Positions 43,765-53,429 of a stretch of 64,000 nucleotides of DNA are shown piece after piece. Below the pieces are notes generated by a model. The model was not told the origin of the DNA. It was given only the letters and a program-made list of their open reading frames with translations, and ran no database searches. Source of the DNA: [Phialemoniopsis] sp. UDSM-2020 (Eukaryota > Ascomycota > Sordariomycetes > Thyridiales > Thyridiaceae); the NCBI GenBank assembly GCA_018873225.1, contig JAEILZ010000007.1, positions 930,001 to 994,000 of the forward strand. Reading direction: 5' to 3'. Position 1 is the stretch's first letter. The number at the start of each line of letters is the position of its first letter. The position numbers were made by a program, and so were the translations under genes.

Positions 43765-45230
43765 GCTGGCTGGCCGACCCTGTTACGGGTCTGAGCGGGC
43801 GTTGGCGCGGGTGGTCCTAATCTAGATATACTGTTGCGGAGTGTAATCGGAGGCCAAACCCCTGAGCACGTCCACAGTGGTTTCGACAAGCGCAAAAGGC
43901 TGGGTTCCCCAGAGATGGCGGAGGGTAGACTGACAATAACAGAGGCCTTGCAATCTTCTTTGCAAGATAGACGGGAAGAAGCAGCGGAGGCTCGTGGCTT
44001 GGATGTGACAAAAGGGTTTGTGCCTTTGCTACATCGAGCCCCCAAACTGACCCCGCAAGACCTGAGCGTTGACAACGCGGCAAGCCCCGCCACACAGCCA
44101 CGAGGCTAATTGGAAGTTCCTAGTTGAATGCATGCCCAGCCGATCTTCAATGCTTATATACGCTTGTTGCACCTGCTTACAACTTTGACAGATCAAGCGC
44201 TTGTGGATGCTCGTTCTGGAACGTTGGTCCGAGATCTTCAGATGTTTGCCACACATGCATGTCCACTTTCCTTCGGGGAAATGAGAGGAAGCGGCTGAGG
44301 TTCGGGCTGATAAGCTAGCGCTGACATGGCCGGGTTTGTGATGAGAACGTCCTCCGTAGGAGTGACATGCCAGGCTTGCCAGACACAAGAAGGTGGGCCC
44401 TGGTCGTGAATTCGTTAGGTCCACTGGCGGTCCAGACCGCGGATGTCGTGATTTCGAACTCGCGCGCCCGTAGGGGCCTTTTGCTTCGTGCCTCTTGAAA
44501 GGGGTGCTGCAACTGTGTCGTTCTCGCACTAGACACGAAGGGACAACTAGTCCTGCCACAGCATCACTCAGAACGAGACACTTCTAATAAGTCACCTCGC
44601 GCACCGTGTGCTATTTTGACCACAACTACACCCATCCGCGCTGCGTCTTAGCCACCATTGACGTTTCGTATCATACTGTCTCTCCACTCTCTTTGTGTCG
44701 CCCAACCACGGTGGCTGGACTGTATAGGTTACGGTTCAAGAGCTCATGCAAATTAACATCATACATGTACCTAGTGAGGCGTATCACTGACTGACGAAGG
44801 ATGGATGTTGTCACGATATGGGCCTTGTTGCTTGCTGCGTACCACAAAAGGGGTAGACCTAGTTGGCAACGTAGGGCATCCGGCCGGTTCAATACACATA
44901 TATATTCTACCCCCTACGCCGTAAACGCAGCGCACGACGCTAAATAACAGCAATACTTTCTTCATCACAACTTCTGGAGTCCTTTCTATATCTTGAATCC
45001 ACGCAGCAACATCCGGTAATCCATTTGTATCTATTATTCTTCCGTCGTGCTTCCAACAAATACGCTCAACGTCAAAGTGTCGTCATAGGCTGTATGCCAT
45101 TTGCTGTGAGGGAATTATGCAAGTTCGGCTCGTTGTGAGAGTACACCCGGGAGCTCAGTGGGATGTTTGCTAGGACATGGCGCATTAGTAATTCCCTCTT
45201 TGGAAGGATTATAAGCGTGTGGGGGATTTG
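43765..45230. other. Intergenic, no supported gene
   Basis: About 1.47 kb between the STAND-like gene start and the stop of a cysteine-rich protein gene. ORFs up to 176 codons (44029-44559, minus) have mixed, low-complexity content and no family resemblance, so they are left out. Confidence 0.4.
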
Positions 45231-46047
45231 TTACATGTCGTACCCGGTAGTTGTATCTATGGGCGGGACTGTCTCGTAGCTTGGTGGTTGCGATCGAGGG
45301 CCGCGTTTTTTGCGCTGCGCCAGTAGATATACAACGACGGCGATGATCACGATAGCTCCTAAGACACCGCCAACTGCACCACCGATGATGGCAGGCTTGT
45401 TGTCCCGGGAAGGGGAGGGCGGATCGGGTACGACGGATGTTTCGGGCAGGTCTGTGGCGCTCTTCGAGGATGGCACGCTTGACGTAGATGTCCCGATAGA
45501 CGAGCTGATCGAAGCCGTTGTTGAAGCGTTGACGGCTACTCCGTTGATGATCTTGAACCCTTTTCCCAGATCGCAGCAGGTCCTCTTGGCGTACTCAGAG
45601 CTGCCACAGCAATAGGTTCCGTCGCTACATTTTTCCACCATCATGTCCATCGCAGTCATGCGGTCGGTATTGTCGTCTGCGGGAAGGACTGAGTTAGCAA
45701 ATGGGTTTGTTTTAACACAAACCTCGTCTCTAGCCGTCATACGTACAAACCACGTCGTCGACACAGACCTTGAGGCAACCAGGCGACTGCCACGTCGGAT
45801 CGGTACAGCTCTCGCGCCAGAGCTGGTCGCCATTCTTGACAAAGTAACCGTCCGACTCGCACTTGTCTCCATCTTCCCGGTTATAGCACATTGTCGCTCC
45901 AAATTTCGGATTCGGGCAAGGGATATAACGGGGATTATCCGTATCGATCTTATCAAGCTTGTTTCGGTCTGTGCCATTAGGTAGGTAACAGCGTGCATAG
46001 GGTGCGGGTGCGTCTCGCCGAGCGAGACCTGGCTGTTCGGTGGCCAT
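45231..46047 (-). CDS. Cysteine-rich single-pass membrane protein (A)
   Basis: Two exons, 46047-45747 and 45676-45231 (70-base intron, GTACGT...CGCAG), 248 residues. The ectodomain has many cysteines (CYLPNG, CPNPKFGATMCYN, CESDGYF, SCTDPTWQSPGCLKVC, CSDGTYCCGSS, CCDLGKG), then a Ser/Thr-rich stalk, one transmembrane helix (AIIGGAVGGVLGAIVIIAVVVYLLA), a KKR stop-transfer and a short tail with PPSYE. The layout resembles fungal Mid2/WSC-like surface sensors, but I recognise no named domain. No signal peptide is visible at the chosen ATG (ATEQPGLARRDAPAP follows), so an upstream signal exon may be missing. A protein of the same layout lies at 51915-52803. Confidence 0.72.
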
Positions 46048-47549
46048 TTGTCCTGATATATAGGCAAGTCGTTCAGGTTCACTAAGCTGTCATGAATGGC
46101 AAAGTGAAGCCGCTGTTGCGATCAGGAGTTCTTGTCAGTGTTCGCGACACCTGCTGGCCTCGTTGTAAGGGCAACTGAAGCGACACGAGATGCGCCAGAA
46201 ATCGAACCCGCCAGCCGCGTGAACCAAGGACAGGATGGCTTTGCAACTTATTATGGAAAGAAGCAAAACCTACACAGCGAATGGCAACCTTGTTCCCTGG
46301 TGTGCCAAGAAAGCCTTTGACCGGGGTCGTAAAAGGATCGCACACATATCCCAACCTGTAGGGGGCGGCTTTTGCCTTGCAGGTACATGTACGGACGACA
46401 GATTTCCTGAGAGAATGGAGACTCTTGCACTACCAATCAAATACCTTCAGGCCAAGGGAATCGTCCCCTATCCCCTAGGGGGCCGGAACGAAACTCCAGT
46501 TTATGATCACCAATGAGATACCCAACAAGGAATTACCACACGGTTTCACCTACTGAAGGCAACAGTGAAAATTGAAGTTTGTTCCGGCCGTCTGGGGGAT
46601 AGGAGACCTATCTGCTAAGAGCATGCACGGTCATCACACCGAAGATCCCTGCGACGGAACAGGGATCATTTGTGCATTGCATGAGTGGGGAAGTTGCAGG
46701 GGTCAAACCTCCTGTCAACAAAGTGCCCTAGAAAGTCACTAAACCGGATCTGGATTGCCCACTCAAAATCCACATCATCTCAGATAACCTTAACCCAAAC
46801 ACGAACCACCAGCCCTAACCTCCTCACTGCTAACCCTAAGGTATCTTAAAGTGAAAGGCATCATCTTGAAGCGTGTATTCCGAACTTTCAAATGACCTGT
46901 TTGTTGTAAAGAGAAGTGTGAATCTTCAGAGAATCGTGCCAAGACGCTATGCCCCGAGTTACAAGCAGAGCCAACGAGCCAACCAGGGGATGTAAGAATA
47001 CAAGTAGTCCTTCTCGTTTCCTAGCTAGCCTAACTACAAATGTCGCAGGCGAATCATCTCAGCTCTGCGTCAGCTGCCTTTGATGCCTTGACCGCGGATC
47101 CCTTCTGGGCGACTTGGCGTACCTGACCTCACAAATCCCTTCCAGCCTTCAATTGCGTTGCATCGACATGGAGGGTACTCCGGCTGTCACTCCGACGACC
47201 CCTGCTAGTGGCCTTGGCCGAAATGCTTACATCGTGCACAGATTGTAATAAGCCATCACATGGTCCAGCACGTCGGCGATTCCAGCTTCTTAGCTACAGT
47301 GTCATTTCTTCGTAGGGACCCTATGCTAACAAGACGACTTGAGATTCTAGGAGATAATTAAAGTCCGAAACATAACTCGGGGTAAGTATGTTTACGAAGA
47401 TGGATTCCAAATTACAGAAGCCGTACTTCTTATTTCGTGACTACTCATGGTGGAGATCGAAAGTGCAAGGGTTAAGCGGAAGGGTGTCCATTTTCGTTCT
47501 CAGCTCCTTGGGGGGAAATCATTGAATCAACCAACCACTTTGACGACCT
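46048..47549. other. Intergenic with MITE-like element
   Basis: 1.5 kb between two minus-strand genes. It should hold the promoter of the Cys-rich gene, possibly a missing signal-peptide exon, and the inverted-repeat element at 46462-46608. No other gene is supported. Confidence 0.45.
46462..46608. mobile_element. MITE-like inverted-repeat element, about 147 bp
   Basis: The left arm (46462-46497) and the reverse complement of the right arm (46573-46608) match at about 29 of 36 positions, sharing CCTATCCCC and GGCCGGAAC cores. The left arm also contains the palindrome CCCCTAGGGG. The interior is about 75 bases with no ORF. It fits a non-autonomous terminal-inverted-repeat element or another fold-back sequence. 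I could not define a target-site duplication, so the class is unknown. Confidence 0.55.
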
Positions 47550-49591
47550 TTATTTCGACACATGCTCGGTAGCGACGGAATCACTCCCTTTTCCAGTTTC
47601 CTGCTGCACCGCGACGCCTTCCTCGCCCATATGCACGATCCTCATGGCCTGATCGCCGTCGAAAACAGTAGCGATTTCCTCGATGGTCAGGTTCTTGGTC
47701 TCGGGGAAGGTGAAGTAGATCAGGATGGCCAAGCCGAACGTGATGGCAATGTAGACCGAGTAGCTGCTCGAGTTAGTGTATGATCACATTGGCAACAAGT
47801 AACATTGAACTTGAGGGGTAACTTACTATTTCCAGGAGATGGCATCCATGGCGACAGGGTTGACCCAAAGGTTGATCGACATGCCAAGTGTCTGCATGAA
47901 GACGAAGATAGCCTGGCCCTTGGTTCGGAGGGAGAATGTCAAGATCTCGACGGGGTAGCTGGGCATGCGTTAGTGACGGGATTCAATACGACTAAATTTC
48001 AGTATGACGAAACTCACGAGTATGACAGGGGCGTCCAGGCAATGTCATAAAACCCGTAGAAGATGAAGAGGAAGGGAATAACCGCAGTGCCGATGGCTTT
48101 GGTCTTGTTCGCCTCGTACGACGCGGACAAGCCCATGACGACACACAGGGAAAGGCACATGCCAACGGTCGAGATGAGCCAGAGCGGCCGACGACCAATT
48201 TTGTCGACGAAGACGGCGATAACCGAGGCGAGGATGACTGGTCGCAAAACGTTAGGTTCTGTTATGATGATTAGACAAGGACACAACTTACAGTTCCAGA
48301 CTTGCAGGCCAATTAGGATTTGTAGCTGCTGATCCGTCGAATCGATGCCGAGAGTCTTCAGAATGGGAGCCAGGTAGTAGCCAATGATGCCGTTGCCAAC
48401 CCAGTTCGTCCCCAAGGAGACCACCATGATGATGAGCAGCCGGCGGCGGTTACCAGAGCCCTTCAGGTAGTCTGTGTACTTGGTCTGAGCATTGGCCTCC
48501 TCCTCGTTCAGAGCCTCGAGAATTTCACGGTATTCATATTCGACTAGCTCGTCGTCCTCCTTTCCGTTGGCGTGGTATTTGACTAGGATTCTGCGTGCTT
48601 TCTCAAGTTTGCCTTTCTTCACAAGCCACTTTGATGAAGTCAGAATCTAGATCTCGGGGTATAATGTGGAAGGTGGACATACTCTTGGAGACTCTGGGCA
48701 TGTGATAGTGGCGATTATAACGAAAGCCGGTCCAATGACCTGTAGGAAGCAGGGGATCCTCCATGCTTGGTTTCCTGCCAGCTCGAGGGTGCCTCGGCAG
48801 ACACAAGCTGAGATGATAGCAGCAAAGTAGTAGATACCCATGTCTAGAACAGCCGTTAGTGATCAATAAGGCAATCGGGAATGGAGGAGGGTAACGAACA
48901 AAGAGCGCCGATCGTAGAGCGATATCGGGGATGAGCAATCTCCTGAAGGAGCGAAGGGGCCATGACCAGAGTTCCCTGGACACCAATACCCAGAACAGCT
49001 CGACCAGCGATGAACATGCCTCGACCATTGGCGAGAGAGATGACCAGAGCACCGATAATCTGATGAACTTGCGATTAGTTTCCGGCAAAGCAATGCTCTT
49101 GGGATAACGTAGCATCTTACAGCCAAGACAGAACCAAGCCACACCGTGTAGCGTCGGCCGTAGTAGAAGCCAAACCAATCTGCAAGCCAACAGACGACCA
49201 AGCCGGGCAGGAAGCCGGCACAATTTATAAGACCCAGCACATTGCTAGTGGGATGGCCGAAGAACTCTTGCCATGCGTCGATGCTTTGCAGGCCGTTGAA
49301 CAAGCTGCCATCGTCTATGCCATGTCAGCCGTTGCGAGAAGCATCAAGTATCCTAAGCGAAAGCACTTACAGCCATTGAAGAAGAGGGTTCCGCACAGGC
49401 CGATGCAATGAAGCATGTTGGTTCTCAGACCTTCAAAGATGGTCAGTTTAGTGACGCGTCCCTTGTAGTGTTGATGCTCAGAGGGACAATATACCAGGAT
49501 CACACCACCAGTAACGGTGGGTGTTGTTTGGAATCGACTTGAACTTTGCCTCTGCGGCGACATTGCGCTTTGGTGCTACAGGGCCACCCAT
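47550..49591 (-). CDS. MFS sugar transporter (lactose permease-like)
   Basis: Nine exons: 49591-49495, 49430-49371, 49314-49121, 49059-48900, 48843-48683, 48628-48292, 48237-48018, 47958-47827 and 47763-47550; 524 residues. Joins restore SP-family signatures: FFNGYDGSLFNGL in helix 1, FYYGRRYT in loop 2-3, ANGRGMFIAGRAVLGIGVQG, PESPRWLVKKGK, DKIGRRPLW in loop 8-9 and the C-terminal PETKNLTIEEIATVFD. This is closest in layout to fungal lactose/hexose permeases, plasma membrane. A TATATA on the minus strand at about 49735-49740 lies some 145 bases upstream of the ATG. It is divergent from a short-chain dehydrogenase, suggesting sugar or polyol uptake coupled to oxidation. Confidence 0.93.
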
Positions 49592-50551
49592 TGTAACGGT
49601 GAGTTGCTGTACCGAGTCGTGCAAGCTTGGAAAGAGAAGGAAGTGAGGCAGATGTTGGAGACGACTGGGAAGCGTTGAGTGTGATCGAACGAGAATCGGA
49701 CGAGTAGCCAGCAAGGGTGCGCTGAGTCTCTTGATATATACCTGAAACTAGTTCGAGAGCCTGATGTGAGATCCGGGGAAGTGTGAGGGGGTTCCTCTTC
49801 AGGCTGAGTCAAACACGGGTTTAGGCATGTCTCCGCACGTTCCAGGTGCACTGAAGGCAACGCGGTCGACGGACGGTCAACGGCACGGTCGACGGGATCC
49901 TTGTTGCCTTTGCGTCCTTTCCTTCAGAATGCAAACTCAGCTGGGTGGGTGTTCAGCCTCGGCAAACTTTTCCTGGGGAATTGACCTCTCTTCGCGTGAT
50001 CAAGGAGACGTGAGACGTGGATGCACCCCAGATTTGAGAACTGTGGAGCAAGGCCCTCGGTCCGTCCGTCATGTGCCAGATTCCTCACACAAGTGTGAGC
50101 TAGAAGCGACAGTTCATGGCAAGAATCTTACAGGCTGCAAGGATGCCACGCATCTATGGGGTCGAGGTTCTGCATAAATCTGGGTCCATGGCATATGTTG
50201 CAAGTAAAAGTTGTCGAGCAATGGGGGAGGTGAGTTCAGTGGTTCATCGTGGAACATGCTAGCTTGAACTGGTGTCCACATAGCTCTTCCGCCTTCCGCG
50301 CCTCCTCCGCTACACGCGCCCGCCATCCCCGCCGCTCTGCTTGTGACCGCGTTACGGGTTTTGTACAGTAGCACACACTAATGTTCCCAAACCTTGTGCG
50401 ACCTACTCGCCTCCCCACGGCCTCATTCTTGACGACCATCAATCAATCGTGGGAAGAAGCTGGGTCAAGCGAGGCGAGGATTCCGAGGGTCTCTGCTGAT
50501 ATTAGTTGTGATTTCAATCATTGCAAGTATACGGGGACTGCCAACGTCAAG
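49592..50551. promoter_or_regulatory. Divergent promoter, sugar transporter / SDR
   Basis: 960 bases between outward-facing starts. No gene is supported. It contains the TATA-like sequence of the transporter near 49735-49740. Confidence 0.45.
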
Positions 50552-51749
50552 ATGAGCACCACACGAGCCCCAAGAACGCTCTCAGTGTTCTCCTTAGAAG
50601 GGAAGAACTGTCTAAGTAAGCAACAAGTGATTTGGGACATCGTCTCTCCTGGCTGACAAGTAATAGTCACTGGGTGTGTTGCATAATTCGCGAAAAGACT
50701 GTTGACTTATCTACTCAAGCTAATCCCTTGGCCAAAGAGGAGCAGGAGGGCTGGGCAGGGAATGTATGACGGCCTTCGCCTTGTCAGGGGCCAATTGGTA
50801 AGTAGCTACGGAAAGACTCCGGCCTTCCAGCAGCTAACAGGTCATCGACAGTGCCTGTGTCGACTTGAACCTCGATGCCTGTCGTGCTGCCATCAAGGAC
50901 GTATCTGCCAACATAATCAAAGAAACAGGCTCAGAACACGGCAAGTTGGAAGCTTATGCTTGTAACGCCGTAAATGAAGAAGAGGTGGAAGCTACTGTTG
51001 CGCGTGTGATCGAAGATTTTGGTCAAATTGACGTTCTCGTGACCTGTGCGGGGATATGTGTCAACCGCGAGGCCGAGGCTGTCGATCTTGCGACTTGGAG
51101 AAAGGTCCTCCAGGTGAACCTGGACGGGACTTATCTGTTTACCCGTAACGTGGGAAAGCACATGCTCGAGAAAAGCACAAAGGGTTCCATGATCTTCGTC
51201 TCGAGTGCCGCCGCCGGACACCCTCCGCGTCCGCAAGCACAGGCATCTTACAACGCTTCCAAGGCCGGCGTCAATGCCCTGGCTGTATCCCTCTCTGCTG
51301 AGTGGGCGGGTCGCGGGATCCGCGTCAATACACTGAGCCCGGGGTTCATGGCCACGCCGATGATGACCGAGCAGACCGGACAAAAGGGCAGCGAGGCGCC
51401 TCTGACTGACATCCAAAAGGAATGGCTGACGCAGATTCCCATGGGTCCGTAGTATCTCAGCTATCCCCACCACTTTCACAGACTCGTGTGAAGTGTTGCT
51501 GACGTATAGATGGGCAGGACGTTTTGCGCACCCTACCGAACACCGTGGAACCTTGGTGAAGCACCTCATGTTCTCTTGTAGGTGGACAAATGCTAATTCG
51601 CTTTAAAGGTCTGGATGGCGAGCGCGGCCAGCAGCTACTTGACGGGTGCTGATATTGTGAGCAAACTTATTTGTCATTCTTTACTGTGCGCCTAGCGAAG
51701 GCTTACTGACACATAACAGATTGTCGACGGCGGGTGGACGGCATGGTAG
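50552..51749 (+). CDS. Short-chain dehydrogenase/reductase (polyol/sugar type)
   Basis: NAD(P)-dependent oxidoreductase of the classical SDR family, 279 residues, cytosolic. Seven exons: 50552-50615, 50667-50673, 50738-50797, 50852-51444, 51518-51555, 51609-51656 and 51720-51749. The 7-base second exon (TCACTGG) is needed to build the cofactor motif TGGAGGLG (residues 23-30, TGxxxGxG); both flanking introns have good signals. The catalytic set is the Ser of VSSAAAGHP, Tyr177 and Lys181 (YNASK). The C-terminal SYLTGADIIVDGGWTAW is typical of sorbose/xylulose/arabinitol-type dehydrogenases. Asp after the second strand (CVDLNLD) favours NAD(H). It is divergent from a lactose-permease-like transporter, which supports a sugar or polyol substrate. 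Confidence 0.9.
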
Positions 51750-51914
51750 ATTGAAAGACATCTGTACACACTTCTTGAGGTTTCCCTTTCGTGTAAAGAA
51801 GACACATGTAGGGATGTATATTATTCGAAATATGCTCTGTCCTGCAGCCAATCCTTATAGTCTCACCCATTACCTTTCCTTCCTTGATACATGACCTCCT
51901 TCCCACCCCTAGAA

Positions 51915-52803
51915 TCAACGCCCTTGCGAAGCGCTCTGTGGCGGGGAAGCAATGGGCTCAAAGAGCTCGTAGCGACCCGCTTCAGAGAGCTCCTGAGGTT
52001 GCTGGGGCATGTTTTGAACCACTTGATTATCTGCCATGAGATTGTCGAAAGTGCGAGTGGCGGGAGCGATGTTTCTTAAGCGGGCCAGCGCTCTCGTCTT
52101 CTTCCGCGTCTGGACCCCTGCAAAGATCAAGGCGGCAACGAATGACAAACCGAGGGTCATCCCCACGCCGAGTCCTATAGCGAGGTCTCGAGTACTGCCA
52201 GCTGGGTGGTATTCGGAGGGCTTGGTGGAGGCTGCAGGGTCTGTGGAGGAAGCAGACCTTGTGGAAGAAGAAGAGCTTATCGACCCAGTGGAAGTGGAGG
52301 TTGAAGTTGAGGTCGCACCTAGCGCTTTCCAGACTGATGTGAATGTTGGAATGTTGTCCAGGAGGCTCGTTGCAACCTGGCAACAAGTTGGATCCTTGCC
52401 ACAGCAGTATCTGCCCCCATTCGGCCTAGAGATCTCGCACAGCCAGACTTGCATGTATGCACCATTGGTAGCTAGAAGAATAATCAGTGAAGCTGATCAC
52501 AGTGATGATAATTTTCGTTAACGGTCTACCTAGAGTCGAGAAGTCCGAGGCATTGCAGTAGTACTGGCACGGCTTGCCCCATCGTGGATCTGTGCAGCCC
52601 TGGTTGGAGAGAGCGTTGTTGCTGCCTGCATCAAGACACAGTCCATTTGATAGACAGTAGTCATCCTCTGAGCAACATTGGGAAACGGCGTCGTTTGTGC
52701 AAGCTTTCCAATCCGATATTGCCCGGATCCCGTTATATTGGTAGCACGTAGTTTCCGCTGTGGAATAAGACACGCAGAAAAGCAAGGCAAGGAGGCGATA
52801 CAT
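51915..52803 (-). CDS. Cysteine-rich single-pass membrane protein (B)
   Basis: Two exons, 52803-52530 and 52471-51915 (58-base intron), 276 residues. The start ATG at 52803 opens a clear signal peptide (MYRLLALLFCVSYSTA, cleavage before ETTC). The ectodomain is Cys-rich (CYQYNG, CTNDAVSQCCSEDDYCLSNGLC, GCTDPRWGKPCQYYC, YCCGKDPTCC), followed by a Ser/Thr-rich stalk, a transmembrane helix (LAIGLGVGMTLGLSFVAALIFAG) and a basic cytosolic tail (QTRKKTRAL). It is a probable surface protein, with the same layout and similar Cys patterns (C-TDPxW/RW-C, YCCG) as the protein at 45231-46047. No enzymatic domain is seen. Confidence 0.83.
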
Positions 52804-53429
52804 GTCTGTGACGGGCACGAGCAGGACTTCATTTGAGATGTGCAGAGCAAGACGAGGAATGGCGATGGAAAGTACTACTCTCGGTAATTGGCATGGCATG
52901 CCCTTTAAAGCCTTGCCCTCGGGAGTTCGTTGCATTAAGAGCCGAACGCCAACGTCGCATCAACCAAGCGTGAACCTCCAGTGACAGCAACGGAGGTGGG
53001 GGATCATGCATCCCTACTGGTCAAGTCTGCAAGTCCGTTCCCTACCGTTGCATTACACGTCGCTGCAGCTGCAGAGGAAATGCAGCATGAAGTAAAAAGA
53101 CAACGCAGTCCTGTCAGCCGGGTCCGGACGGGTGGGAGGACCGGGCAACATCAGGCTGCGCTATGCCATATATGTGCGGGTTATGTTGCTACGCCCCAGT
53201 GCCGCCCCCAATGGCTTGATCAGCTCTTAGTTAAGCAAGGGCTGACACCCTTTTCGCCGTTTGTCGGACCGCGAACCAGCCTACTCTTGAGATGACTATT
53301 CCCTTTAACCAATTCAGACGATCATAGAAGCCAGACAGCTGGATTGCCCCCGCCATATTTGTATGTAGAGTCGAAGTTTTCTGTAAGCAAATCGATCTGG
53401 TTGATCTTCCAAGGCCGAGCTGATGGCCT
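52804..53429. other. Spacer upstream of Cys-rich protein gene
   Basis: 626 bases between the Cys-rich gene start and the stop of the next minus-strand gene. It should hold the promoter of the former and the 3' UTR of the latter. No gene is seen. Confidence 0.4.

Noticed and set aside
44029..44559. 176-codon minus-strand ORF
   Set aside because: Ser/Arg/His-rich mixture, no motif, and lies in a long spacer with equal ORFs on the other strand.
46780..46860. CCCTAA/AACCCT telomere-like words
   Set aside because: Only two or three isolated copies, not in tandem; no subtelomeric structure around them.
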